The notes under the pieces are model-generated. The model had not been told where the DNA came from. It saw nothing but the letters and a program-made list of their open reading frames with translations, and ran no database searches. Of a stretch of 64,000 bases of DNA, positions 1 to 7,932 are shown one piece after another. The DNA lies in contig CAJUTK010000002.1 of assembly GCA_910589375.1 (NCBI GenBank), positions 470,451 to 534,450 on the forward strand, in the 5' to 3' direction. A program made the translations under genes and the position numbers. Each line of letters opens with the position of its first letter. Position 1 is the stretch's first letter. This DNA comes from an uncultured Bacilli bacterium. GTDB taxonomy: Bacteria; Bacillota_I; Bacilli_A; RF39; UBA660.

Positions 1-1
1 T

Positions 2-304
2 AGTAATTCTAAAATTAGATGTCACAAAGCCATCACAATTGGAGATAATTGCGCAATATCTCATGATTTTACAGTGATGGATTCTAATGTTCATACACTA
101 AATGGAACAAATAAGACAGCTGAAGTAAATATTGGAAATCATGTTTGGATTGGATCAAGAGTCACAGTATTAAGTGGTGTAGCAATAGGAGACGGCGCTG
201 TTATAGGAGCAGGTAGCGTAGTTACAAAAGATATTCCAGAAAGATGTTTAGCAGTAGGAAACCCAGCTAAGATAATAAAAACAGATATTGAATGGAAGGA
301 ATAG
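2..304 (+). CDS. Hexapeptide-repeat acyltransferase, C-terminal part (5' cut by window edge)
   Basis: The reading frame is open from base 2, so the true start lies outside the window; the first internal ATG at 74 is not a convincing start. The visible ~100 residues show imperfect hexapeptide turns ([13 protein letters not shown], then [19 protein letters not shown]), typical of a left-handed beta-helix, and the AVGNPAKII ending of CatB/maltose-type O-acetyltransferases. Such enzymes transfer acetyl or other acyl groups from CoA to sugars in the cytoplasm. It runs directly into a ferredoxin-like gene and then LCP, GalE and CpsCDB genes, so acylation of a surface-polysaccharide sugar is the likely job. 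The acceptor cannot be told from sequence. Confidence 0.85.
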   Translation, partial: SNSKIRCHKAITIGDNCAISHDFTVMDSNVHTLNGTNKTAEVNIGNHVWIGSRVTVLSGVAIGDGAVIGAGSVVTKDIPERCLAVGNPAKIIKTDIEWKE

Positions 305-318
305 TTAGGACGAATATT

Positions 319-1470
319 ATGGAAATATGGCTAGAAAAAAATAAATGTACTGGTTGTGGAGCATGTAGTAACATATGCCCTAAAGGTGCTATTAAAATGG
401 TAGAAGACGATTGCGGTTTTAAATATCCTATAATTGATAAAGAGTTATGTGTCGATTGTGGATTATGCAAAAGTACATGCCCAATTGTTTCGAAATATGA
501 ACCAAATAGGTTAAATAAACCTATAGTCTATGCAACATGGTCAAATGATGCAGAGAATAGGTATATTAGTACATCTGGTGGCATGTTTTTTGAATTGGCC
601 AAATACATAATAGAACATAATGGTTTCGTGGTCGGAGCAAGATATAACAAAGACAATATGGTAGAACATTATCTAGTAAATAATCTAATTGAATTAGAGT
701 CTTTAAGACAATCCAAATATTTACAAAGTGATACTAAAAATATTTTTAAAGAGACATTAAATGCTATAAAAACTAAGAAATTAGTATTGTTTGCAGGTTC
801 TCCTTGCCAAATAGCTGGATTATTAAAATTTTTGAAAAAAGAATATGACAATCTAATTACAGTTGAGTTTATCTGTAGAGGTGTCAATTCTCCAAAGGCA
901 TATAGATCTTGGTTATCAGAAATAGAGTCATTAGAAAATTCTAAAGTGTCAAAAGTATGGTTTAAATATAAAATGAATGGGTGGAAAGCCTCCCCAAGAT
1001 GTACTAGAGTGGATTTTATTAATGGTAACTACAAAGTATACGATGGAAACTCAAATAAATACATGAATGGCTATTTGGGTCCTAATTTATACATAAGACC
1101 AAGTTGTGGAAATTGTTATTTTAAAGATTTACCTAGACAAGCAGATATAACGCTCGCAGACTTCTGGGGAATTACAAAAGACTTAGATGATGATAAAGGA
1201 ACCTCTCTAGTATTAATTAATTCTTTAAATGGACAAAAATATTTTAATTGTATTGAAAAAAATATCCATTTTGAAGAAAGGAATCTTAAAGAAATCTACG
1301 ATGGAAACACCTGTTTTAAAGAATCTGTTAAAATTAATAAGAAAAGTGAGAAATTCTTAAAAAGTTTAAGCGATAATAATTTTACAAAAATGTTAAACAA
1401 ATATAGTAAGTTATACTCAATAAAAGCAAAGTTATCATCACTAAAAAACAAAATTAAAAAAAATAACTAA
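319..1470 (+). CDS. FrhB-like protein with N-terminal 2x[4Fe-4S] ferredoxin domain (polysaccharide locus type)
   Basis: 383 residues. Two CxxCxxCxxxCP clusters lie at residues 10-21 and 44-55, as in bacterial ferredoxins, followed by the domain family named after the coenzyme F420 hydrogenase/dehydrogenase beta subunit. A conserved cysteine patch (CGNCYFKDLPRQADITLADFW) lies in the C-terminal half. Homologues are common in exopolysaccharide clusters, often beside pyruvyl transferases, where the name F420 is only historical; a redox role in sugar modification is an inference. I chose ATG 319, preceded by TAGGAC about 7 bases upstream. The ATG at 292 overlaps the preceding gene and has no ribosome site. 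Confidence 0.8.
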   Translation: MEIWLEKNKCTGCGACSNICPKGAIKMVEDDCGFKYPIIDKELCVDCGLCKSTCPIVSKYEPNRLNKPIVYATWSNDAENRYISTSGGMFFELAKYIIEHNGFVVGARYNKDNMVEHYLVNNLIELESLRQSKYLQSDTKNIFKETLNAIKTKKLVLFAGSPCQIAGLLKFLKKEYDNLITVEFICRGVNSPKAYRSWLSEIESLENSKVSKVWFKYKMNGWKASPRCTRVDFINGNYKVYDGNSNKYMNGYLGPNLYIRPSCGNCYFKDLPRQADITLADFWGITKDLDDDKGTSLVLINSLNGQKYFNCIEKNIHFEERNLKEIYDGNTCFKESVKINKKSEKFLKSLSDNNFTKMLNKYSKLYSIKAKLSSLKNKIKKNN

Positions 1471-1519
1471 ATTTTATATATCAAAATTGTTATATATGTT
1501 TACAAAGGAGGAAGATACT

Positions 1520-2920
1520 ATGAATAAAAGTAAAATAGTTAAAATAATTATCAGTATAATCTATGTAATATTTAGTGCTATATTCATGCTTAAATTAAAT
1601 AGTATGGATGTTATTCCTAATAAATATTTGTTATTAGTACTTGGAGTAATAGTTCTACTTAATATCATCGCTAGTGCTTGTTTATTAGTAAAAAATAAGT
1701 GGCTAAAGATAATAACTGTACTTCTTTATTTACTATTAACAATAGGTTATGTAATAGGGATTATTTATGCGGATAAAACGAATGAATTTTTAGATAAAAC
1801 ATTTACTAATAATGAGATAGAATCTATTCAAATCCATTATTTACTATTAAGTAAAAAGAATTATAGTGATAAGGATTTATATAATAAGGATATCTATTAT
1901 AACTCAACAGACGATCATATAGAAGAAGCATTATTAAAATTAAATAAAGAAATAACTGCTAATATGAAAGATTTAAAAGATATCTCCAAAATATATGAAA
2001 AAGGAATATTCTTTATAACGGAATATACCTATAATGAATTACAAGAAAATTACGGTATTAACCCTAATGATTATAAAGTTCTAAAGAAAATAGAATTAGA
2101 ATTTAAAGTAGAAAAAGAAGAAATTGATAAAGAGAAAAAGGATTCTTATAATATCTATTTAGCAGCAAAAGATTTTTCTAATAATAGAATCGATTTAAAT
2201 AAAGTTATAACTGTTAATACGAAAACTAAAGAAATATTGATTACGAATGTTAATAGATTTTCTTATTTAGAGATTGAAGGAAAAGGAAAAAATAGATTGA
2301 GCTCTACTGGCTACTACGGAGTTCAATACAATAAAAAAGCAATAGAGCAATCATTGGGTATTGAAATTGATTACTATTTTTCAGTAGAAACAAGTGGCTT
2401 TGTAGAATTAGTTGATGCTATAGGCGGAATTGAATATTGTTCTGATGTTGCTTATACCACTACGCATGCTTTAGTATTAGGAACATATGATGATACAAAG
2501 GGTGAAAAATTGCATGTAAAAAAGGGTTGTCAGCACTTAAATGGTATTGAAACATTAACTGTAGCTAGGGAAAGAAATGCCTTCTCTGGATGGATTACTC
2601 AAAGAGAGAGAAATAATACCGCTATCATGGAAGATATATTAGAATCAGCTAAAAAGCCTTCTAATATTACTAGATACTTAAAAATATTAGAATCTATGGA
2701 AGGAATGTATAAAACGAATATTCCAAAGGAAACTATTCAAGATGGTATTAAAACATTATTAAATGATAAATGGTCAATTAAAAATCAAGAAATTGATGGA
2801 AAGTATGGAACAAATACCATTCTATTTGGAAAAGATAGAGGATATGTTTACTATTGGGATAAAGATAGTGTAAAAAAATGTAGTAAAGCTATCAATGATT
2901 TATATGCAAAGACTAAATAG
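1520..2920 (+). CDS. LytR-CpsA-Psr (LCP) family cell-wall polymer ligase
   Basis: 466 residues. Three hydrophobic segments occupy roughly residues 5-25, 35-57 and 62-82; then comes an extracytoplasmic LCP domain with the family's DAIGGIEY and HLNGIETLTVARERN segments and the RQxRQ-like TQRERNN stretch. LCP enzymes move glycopolymers (teichoic acid, capsule) from an undecaprenyl carrier onto peptidoglycan on the outer membrane face. Start ATG 1520 is chosen for the strong AAAGGAGG site at 1503-1511; an upstream in-frame ATG at 1487 lacks one. It lies between sugar-modifying genes and galE, in keeping with anchoring of the locus polysaccharide. A hairpin terminator overlaps its stop. Confidence 0.88.
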   Translation: MNKSKIVKIIISIIYVIFSAIFMLKLNSMDVIPNKYLLLVLGVIVLLNIIASACLLVKNKWLKIITVLLYLLLTIGYVIGIIYADKTNEFLDKTFTNNEIESIQIHYLLLSKKNYSDKDLYNKDIYYNSTDDHIEEALLKLNKEITANMKDLKDISKIYEKGIFFITEYTYNELQENYGINPNDYKVLKKIELEFKVEKEEIDKEKKDSYNIYLAAKDFSNNRIDLNKVITVNTKTKEILITNVNRFSYLEIEGKGKNRLSSTGYYGVQYNKKAIEQSLGIEIDYYFSVETSGFVELVDAIGGIEYCSDVAYTTTHALVLGTYDDTKGEKLHVKKGCQHLNGIETLTVARERNAFSGWITQRERNNTAIMEDILESAKKPSNITRYLKILESMEGMYKTNIPKETIQDGIKTLLNDKWSIKNQEIDGKYGTNTILFGKDRGYVYYWDKDSVKKCSKAINDLYAKTK

Positions 2921-2948
2921 AGTATTAGACAAATAATACTCTTTTTTA
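2919..2948 (+). terminator. Intrinsic terminator after the LCP gene
   Basis: A 9-bp perfect stem (AGAGTATTA / TAATACTCT) with a 6-base loop is followed by a T tract. The stem overlaps the LCP stop codon. Confidence 0.85.
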
Positions 2949-2977
2949 GCTATGGAAATTCCATATACATAAGTATC

Positions 2978-3006
2978 TTCCATTATTCATAAAAAAAGGA
3001 TATAAT
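2978..3006 (+). promoter_or_regulatory. Possible sigma-A promoter for galE
   Basis: A TATAAT box at 3001-3006 lies 17 bases from a weak -35 (TTCCAT, 2978-2983). It is downstream of the LCP terminator and 37 bases ahead of the galE start. Confidence 0.5.
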
Positions 3007-3042
3007 AAAGTATAGTAATGAAAATAAAGTTTGAGGTGAAAT

Positions 3043-4053
3043 ATGAAAATACTTGTAACAGGTGGTTGTGGCTTTATTGGTAGTCATACCGTATGTGAAC
3101 TACTAGATAACGGATATGAAGTTGTTATCATTGATAATCTTTGCAATTCTAAAAAAGAAGTTATTTCTAAAATAGAAACTATTACTAATAAAAAAGTTTT
3201 ATTCTATGAAGGAGATGTTCGTGATAAGGAACTCCTTCATAAAATATTTCAGGATAATACTATTGATGGTGTTATTCACTTCGCTGGCTTAAAAGCAGTA
3301 GGGGAATCTGTTAAAATTCCTCTAAGTTATTATCGCAATAATATTGATTCTACGCTTACACTATTAGAAGTAATGCAAGAATCAAATTGTAAAAATATCG
3401 TATTCTCCTCTAGTGCTACTGTCTATGGGATTCAAGAAAGCCCAAAGTATGTTGAAACGATGGAAAGAGGAAAAACATCTAGTCCGTATGGAGAAACAAA
3501 AGCAATGATTGAAAAGATACTAGAAGACTTATATGCTAGTGATCCAACTTTTAAAATTACGATACTAAGATATTTTAATCCAATAGGAGCTCATAAAAGT
3601 GGTTTAATTGGAGAAAATCCAAATGGAATTCCTAATAATTTAATGCCTTATATTTTAAAAGTTGCTACTCATGAATTACCAGAACTTACTATATTTGGAA
3701 ATGACTATGATACCATTGATGGGACTTGTATTAGAGACTACATTCACGTAGTAGATTTAGCAAAAGGACATATTAAAGCTTTAGAACATGCCCATAAAAG
3801 TAATCCTAATATATATACTTACAATTTAGGATCTGGCCATGGTGTAAGTGTAGCTGAAATTGTAACTGCTTTTGAAAAAGTAAATAAATTAAAATTAAAT
3901 TATAAATTTGGAGCTAGAAGAGAAGGGGACTTACCAGAATTTTATGCAGATCCTTCTAAAGCATTAAAAGAATTGGGCTGGAAAACGGAAGAAACATTAG
4001 AAGATATGTGTAAGGATAGTTATCATTTTATTATAAAAGAAAAGGGAGAATAA
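3043..4053 (+). CDS. galE: UDP-glucose 4-epimerase
   Basis: 336 residues, the usual GalE length. It is an extended short-chain dehydrogenase that interconverts UDP-glucose and UDP-galactose (or the GlcNAc forms) with bound NAD. The Rossmann motif TGGCGFIGSH is at residues 6-15, a SSSATVYG segment near 125 carries the catalytic Ser/Thr, and the YxxxK pair is in SPYGETKAM near residues 149-153. The ATG follows GAGGTGA at 3033-3039. Terminators on both sides suggest it is transcribed alone, supplying UDP-galactose for the neighbouring polysaccharide genes. Which of the two substrate pairs is used cannot be read from the sequence. Confidence 0.95.
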   Translation: MKILVTGGCGFIGSHTVCELLDNGYEVVIIDNLCNSKKEVISKIETITNKKVLFYEGDVRDKELLHKIFQDNTIDGVIHFAGLKAVGESVKIPLSYYRNNIDSTLTLLEVMQESNCKNIVFSSSATVYGIQESPKYVETMERGKTSSPYGETKAMIEKILEDLYASDPTFKITILRYFNPIGAHKSGLIGENPNGIPNNLMPYILKVATHELPELTIFGNDYDTIDGTCIRDYIHVVDLAKGHIKALEHAHKSNPNIYTYNLGSGHGVSVAEIVTAFEKVNKLKLNYKFGARREGDLPEFYADPSKALKELGWKTEETLEDMCKDSYHFIIKEKGE

Positions 4054-4065
4054 CTCTCTTTTTTT
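4043..4065 (+). terminator. Terminator after galE
   Basis: A 6-bp stem AGGGAG / CTCTCT (one G-T pair) encloses a 5-base loop spanning the galE stop and is followed by seven T. Confidence 0.7.
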
Positions 4066-4075
4066 ATATCAAAAT

Positions 4076-4104
4076 TTGAAAATCACAAACAAATGTGCTA
4101 TAAT
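4076..4104 (+). promoter_or_regulatory. Upstream promoter of the cpsCDB operon
   Basis: TTGAAA (4076-4081) and TATAAT (4099-4104) are separated by exactly 17 bases. It lies directly after the galE terminator, about 110 bases ahead of cpsC. Confidence 0.7.
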
Positions 4105-4136
4105 AAGCCACATTTAAGGGATATTGCCTAAAATAC

Positions 4137-4149
4137 AAGGTTTTACCTT
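4137..4149 (+). promoter_or_regulatory. Small inverted repeat between the tandem cps promoters
   Basis: AAGGT-TTT-ACCTT is a perfect 5-bp inverted repeat located between the two promoters. A second imperfect dyad (TTTAAGG..CCTAAA, 4113-4132) precedes it. Either could be a repressor site or a leader hairpin in the longer transcript. The role is an inference. Confidence 0.35.
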
Positions 4150-4157
4150 ATAAAAAT

Positions 4158-4186
4158 TTGCAAATAGCCTATAGTTATGTTATAAT
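4158..4186 (+). promoter_or_regulatory. Downstream (proximal) promoter of the cpsCDB operon
   Basis: TTGCAA (4158-4163) and TATAAT (4181-4186) are 17 bases apart, with a TGT extended -10 element. It sits 26 bases ahead of the cpsC start and its AAGGGGG ribosome site. Confidence 0.8.
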
Positions 4187-4212
4187 AGCGGTCGTTTTAA
4201 GGGGGAAAAATA

Positions 4213-4908
4213 ATGGAAGAAATCGACTTAAAAGAGTTATTACGATATGGATATCGTAAAAAATTTATCATCATTGCAACTACACTAATTATTGTACTAA
4301 TTAGTATGATTTATTTTGGGTTTATTCAAAAACCAAAATATGTATCATCTACCACATTAATACTTACTGGTTTTTCTAGTAATAGTGAGAAAGACACTAT
4401 CAATAATAACGATTTAACAATTAACCAGAAATTAGTTACTACTTATCAAGAAATTACAAAAACAAGAAAGGTATTAAATCAAGTAATTGATAATTTAAAA
4501 CTTGACTACACGGCATCTGAGCTTGCTAGTCACATTTCTGTTACAGGGGTAACCAATACAGAAATTATTAAAATATCAGTAAGTGATACGAAACCAGAAT
4601 TAGCTGCTAAGATTGCTAATGAAATAGCAGTCATCTTCAGTGCTGAAGTAAAAGAAATATATAATTTATCTAATATTAGTATTCTAGACGTTGCTGAAGT
4701 TGCAAAAGCACCATCCAATATTAGTTTCTTCAAAGCAACAATGATTGCTTTGGTAGTAGGATTTATTTTAAGTATTGGAATAGTATTTGTCATTTTCTAT
4801 TTTGATAATACTATTAAGAGTGTAGAACAATTAGAAGAAAAATTTGATGTACCAATTTTAGGTACTGTTCCAACTTATAGTGTTGTAAAAAGGGAGGAAA
4901 GAGCATGA
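4213..4908 (+). CDS. cpsC: Capsular polysaccharide co-polymerase / tyrosine-kinase adaptor (Wzz/CpsC family)
   Basis: 231 residues with two membrane segments (about 17-37 and 175-197) flanking an extracytoplasmic region, the Wzz_1 architecture. In Gram-positive systems CpsC sets chain length and activates the separate CpsD kinase through its C-terminal cytoplasmic tail. The start follows AAGGGGG and two tandem promoters. The stop overlaps the next start by 4 bases (ATGA), so it is translationally coupled to cpsD. Family membership is clear; the polymer made is unknown. Confidence 0.88.
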   Translation: MEEIDLKELLRYGYRKKFIIIATTLIIVLISMIYFGFIQKPKYVSSTTLILTGFSSNSEKDTINNNDLTINQKLVTTYQEITKTRKVLNQVIDNLKLDYTASELASHISVTGVTNTEIIKISVSDTKPELAAKIANEIAVIFSAEVKEIYNLSNISILDVAEVAKAPSNISFFKATMIALVVGFILSIGIVFVIFYFDNTIKSVEQLEEKFDVPILGTVPTYSVVKREERA

Positions 4909-5576
4909 GTGAATTAGTAGTAAGAGAAAACCCTAAATCAGCTATTGCAGAATCCATCCGTGTTATTAGAACAAATATTCAATATACATTAAAATTAAAA
5001 AAGAGTAAAACAATTTTAGTAACCTCTACTAGTAAAGGAGAGGGGAAAAGCTTTGTAAGTTTGAACTTAGCTATCTCATTCGCACAGAAAAACTTAAAAG
5101 TTTTACTAGTTGACTCTGATTTGCGTTTAGGTAGATTACATAAAGTATTTAATACAAGCTGTGATAAAGGATTATCTGTCCTATTATGTGATAATGATGG
5201 AGAAAATTATCAAAAGTATATTCAAAAAACAGGAATTAAAAACTTATCTTTTATTCCAAGAGGAATAGTTCCTCCAAACCCAAGTGAACTATTAGACTCT
5301 AATAACGTAAAAACATTTATTAGTGCTGTAGAGCCACATTTCGACATTATTATTTTTGATGGTACTCCAATTACTGGTTTAACTGATTCTTTAGTATTTA
5401 GTAAGTACATTGATAAAGCTGTAGTAGTATGCGCTGCTAACATTACCAAAACAGATATGCTTGAAAAGACTATAAAGAGTCTTAAAAATTTAGAAGTAGA
5501 TATCGCAGGTATTGTATTGAACAGGGTAACAAATACTATTACAAGTTCTTACTATGGAAATTACTATTCCGAGTAA
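4905..5576 (+). CDS. cpsD: BY-kinase (autophosphorylating tyrosine kinase, CpsD/Wze family)
   Basis: 223 residues. Walker A in TSTSKGEGKS (residues 40-49), Walker A' in LLVDSDLR (about 72-79) and a Walker B-like IIIFDGTP near 150 are present. The protein ends in a tyrosine cluster (SSYYGNYYSE), the usual autophosphorylation tail. It works with CpsC at the membrane and is dephosphorylated by CpsB; cycling of the tail tunes capsule or exopolysaccharide output. The start overlaps the cpsC stop, and cpsB follows after 3 bases. Confidence 0.92.
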   Translation: MSELVVRENPKSAIAESIRVIRTNIQYTLKLKKSKTILVTSTSKGEGKSFVSLNLAISFAQKNLKVLLVDSDLRLGRLHKVFNTSCDKGLSVLLCDNDGENYQKYIQKTGIKNLSFIPRGIVPPNPSELLDSNNVKTFISAVEPHFDIIIFDGTPITGLTDSLVFSKYIDKAVVVCAANITKTDMLEKTIKSLKNLEVDIAGIVLNRVTNTITSSYYGNYYSE

Positions 5577-5579
5577 ACT

Positions 5580-6302
5580 ATGATAGATATTCACTCTCAT
5601 ATCCTATATGGAATAGATGATGGATCTACTGATATTGAAGAAAGTATTGAAATCATAAAAAGATTAAAGCAAATAGGCTTTCATAAAATTATAGCAACAC
5701 CACATTACATAGATAATACAGAATATGTAACTGGTAACAAAAAGAAAAAAGAAATACTAAATAAGTTAAAAAAAGGATTAAAAATATCTCAAATTGAAAT
5801 AGATTTATATTTAGGAAATGAAATCTATTTAAGTGAAGATATACTTGGAAAAATTACTGCTAAAAAAATAAGTACTATGAACGATAGTAATTATTTATTA
5901 ATAGAACTTCCATTATCAGAAAAAGTTGGTCATGCATTAGACATGCTCACAAATATCCAATGCAAAGGCTATCATATTATTCTCGCTCATCCTGAAAGAT
6001 ATAGAATCTTTCAGGAAAATCCTGATAAATTAAATGAATATATAGAATCTGGAATTCTATTACAAGGAAATATTGCTTCACTAGACGGAAGATATGGCCA
6101 AAAAGCAAAAAAGCTATGTAAAAAACTGTTGAAAAAAAGAAATTATTTTGCAATGGCAAGTGACGTTCATAGAAGTCAATCTAAATTCTTTGATAACTTT
6201 GAAAAGTTAAAGAAAAAGATAATTAAATTGACTGATGAAAATTATTTTAGACAAATTTTTGTGGAGAATCCCGAAAAGATATTGAACAATGAAAATATTT
6301 AA
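5580..6302 (+). CDS. cpsB: PHP-type tyrosine-protein phosphatase (CpsB/YwqE family)
   Basis: 240 residues. The N-terminal MIDIHSHILYGIDDG carries the metal-binding His5 and His7 of the polymerase-and-histidinol-phosphatase fold; further metal ligands are visible in ATPHYID, AHPERY and SDVHR. CpsB proteins are Mn-dependent phosphatases that dephosphorylate the tyrosine tail of CpsD. The gene starts 3 bases after cpsD, completing a C-D-B operon. The order with B last differs from the pneumococcal B-C-D order. Confidence 0.92.
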   Translation: MIDIHSHILYGIDDGSTDIEESIEIIKRLKQIGFHKIIATPHYIDNTEYVTGNKKKKEILNKLKKGLKISQIEIDLYLGNEIYLSEDILGKITAKKISTMNDSNYLLIELPLSEKVGHALDMLTNIQCKGYHIILAHPERYRIFQENPDKLNEYIESGILLQGNIASLDGRYGQKAKKLCKKLLKKRNYFAMASDVHRSQSKFFDNFEKLKKKIIKLTDENYFRQIFVENPEKILNNENI

Positions 6303-6375
6303 AATTCCAAGATTTTAAATATTTTTTTAATTTTTAGAAAAATATATGGTATCCTTATAATAGGGGAGGACTATT

Positions 6376-6462
6376 ATGAGAGTACTACTAATTACATTTA
6401 TTTTATTTATTGCTGTTTTTCTTTATGCTTGCTGTGTTGTTGCAAGCAAAACAGATAAATGA
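6376..6462 (+). CDS. 28-residue single-pass membrane peptide
   Basis: A short frame with an excellent ribosome site (GGGGAGGA, 6363-6370) five bases before ATG 6376. The product is hydrophobic for about 18 residues, then has a CC pair and a short polar tail (ASKTDK). This hydrophobic stretch plus CCVVAS-type tail resembles tiny membrane proteins often left unannotated in Bacillota. It precedes the VanY gene by 24 bases and could be co-transcribed with it. No function can be assigned. Confidence 0.5.
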   Translation: MRVLLITFILFIAVFLYACCVVASKTDK

Positions 6463-6486
6463 TTATATAGAAAAAGGAGAAACATT

Positions 6487-7110
6487 ATGAGAAAAGAAAT
6501 AGAAATTACTAGATTGGTAAATCAACAAAACCCACTTGACAGAGAAGATATGCCTCTAGAATTAGCTATAACAGATCAAAATGAAAATAACTTTCATGAA
6601 TATGTTGATCCAACTTTAAAACCTATGATTGATAAAAGAATTTTTTCCGCACTGCAAGAATTACAAATGCATGCTAAAAAAGATGGTTTTAGCTTTATAG
6701 TGGATAGCGGATATCGTTCTTATGACTATCAGCAACAAGTACTAGACAGTTTTATTCAAAAGAAAGGATTAGACTATGCCAAAAAGTATGTTGCTCCACC
6801 TGGAACTTCAGAACATCAAACAGGACTTGCTATTGATTTTGCATCTTTTCAAGATGGCAAATATCAAGAAGCATTAACAGAAAAAGAAATAGAGTGGTTA
6901 CAAAATAATGCGCATAGATTTGGGTTTATTTTAAGGTATCCGAAAGGAAAAGAGAGTATTACTGGTTATAACTATGAGCCTTGGCATTATCGATATGTCG
7001 GTGACCTTTCTTACATTCTATATAATTTTGACATAACCTTAGAAGAGTATTATTTGAAGAAAGAATATTATGACTCCCATAAGAGAGAAAAGAAAAAAGT
7101 AATACAATAA
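6487..7110 (+). CDS. D-alanyl-D-alanine carboxypeptidase, VanY/M15 family
   Basis: 207 residues. The M15B zinc peptidase signature is present: SGYRSYDYQQ, then GTSEHQTGLAIDF with zinc-ligand His and Asp, then EPWHYRYVG with the catalytic Glu and third ligand His. These enzymes remove the terminal D-Ala of peptidoglycan stem peptides. No signal peptide or membrane anchor is visible in the reading frame, which begins MRKEIEITRL after an AAAAGGAGA site. That is unusual, since the substrate is normally outside; export by another route or a cytoplasmic precursor substrate are the alternatives. A terminator follows. Confidence 0.88.
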   Translation: MRKEIEITRLVNQQNPLDREDMPLELAITDQNENNFHEYVDPTLKPMIDKRIFSALQELQMHAKKDGFSFIVDSGYRSYDYQQQVLDSFIQKKGLDYAKKYVAPPGTSEHQTGLAIDFASFQDGKYQEALTEKEIEWLQNNAHRFGFILRYPKGKESITGYNYEPWHYRYVGDLSYILYNFDITLEEYYLKKEYYDSHKREKKKVIQ

Positions 7111-7119
7111 ATTAGTATT

Positions 7120-7149
7120 AAAAGAAGAATATTTTTTCTTCTTTTTTTA
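7120..7149 (+). terminator. Terminator after the VanY-type gene
   Basis: A 10-bp perfect stem (AAAAGAAGAA / TTCTTCTTTT) with a 6-base loop runs into a T tract. Confidence 0.8.
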
Positions 7150-7172
7150 TATGATAAAGTAACGGTGATACT

Positions 7173-7910
7173 ATGAATAAAGTAGCATTTATAACTACCT
7201 CCTTAGCTGGAATTTCTACTATATTAGGATTCTTTGTATTATGGATAAAAAATCAAGAAAACATTGTTGCTAAAGCACTTGGCTTTTCTTCTGGAGTTTT
7301 ACTATTTGTATCCATATTTGATTTAATTCCAAGTTCTTTTTCTTATTTTAAGAAATCCTTTATATCTGGATTCAACATTCTATTTTGTATTCTCTTTTTA
7401 TTACTTGGAATACTACTATCTACTATTATGAATGAGAGTGTACAAAAAAGAGTGGGGGATAGTAGTTCTCTCTATCAAATCGGAATACTATCTATGTTAG
7501 CAATTATTCTTCACAATATACCAGAGGGAATTATTACTTATCTAACCACTACCATGGAGTATAAAGCTGGAATCTTTTTAGCGCTTTCCATTGCTTGTCA
7601 TAATATACCAGAAGGAATCTGTATAGCTATCCCTATCTATTACTCTACCAATAGCAAGTGGAAATCATTTAAAATGGTACTATTATCAGCACTTTCAGAG
7701 CCACTTGGAGCACTAATCGCTGCCTTATTCTTTCAAGAGAGACTATCAGATATGATGATTGCTATTTTTCTAGCGCTAGTAGCTGGAATTATGATTTCAT
7801 TAGCGTTATTGGATATTTTACCAGAAGCTAAGAATTACTCTTTAAAACATACTTTTATGTACTTTTGCATAGGCTTTGGAGTATTACTCTTATCTCATTT
7901 ACTATTCTAA
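7173..7910 (+). CDS. ZIP-family metal transporter (ZupT-like)
   Basis: 245 residues with about eight hydrophobic segments. The two metal-site helices of the ZIP family are intact: HNIPEGIIT near residue 113 and CHNIPEGICIAIP near 140, each with the His-Asn-x-Pro-Glu-Gly core. ZIP carriers import zinc and other divalent ions. The gene starts ATG 7173 after a GGTGAT site and lies just ahead of a DNA-repair-like gene in the same direction. No Zur box or other regulatory site is evident in the short upstream gap. Confidence 0.9.
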   Translation: MNKVAFITTSLAGISTILGFFVLWIKNQENIVAKALGFSSGVLLFVSIFDLIPSSFSYFKKSFISGFNILFCILFLLLGILLSTIMNESVQKRVGDSSSLYQIGILSMLAIILHNIPEGIITYLTTTMEYKAGIFLALSIACHNIPEGICIAIPIYYSTNSKWKSFKMVLLSALSEPLGALIAALFFQERLSDMMIAIFLALVAGIMISLALLDILPEAKNYSLKHTFMYFCIGFGVLLLSHLLF

Positions 7911-7932
7911 TAGAATGTGATAAAATGAAACC

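Noticed and set aside
319..1470. Use of coenzyme F420
   Set aside because: The family name is historical; no F420 biosynthesis genes are seen and the locus is for polysaccharide.
4530..4793. Open frame opposite cpsC
   Set aside because: Antisense shadow of a well-supported gene with no promoter or ribosome site.
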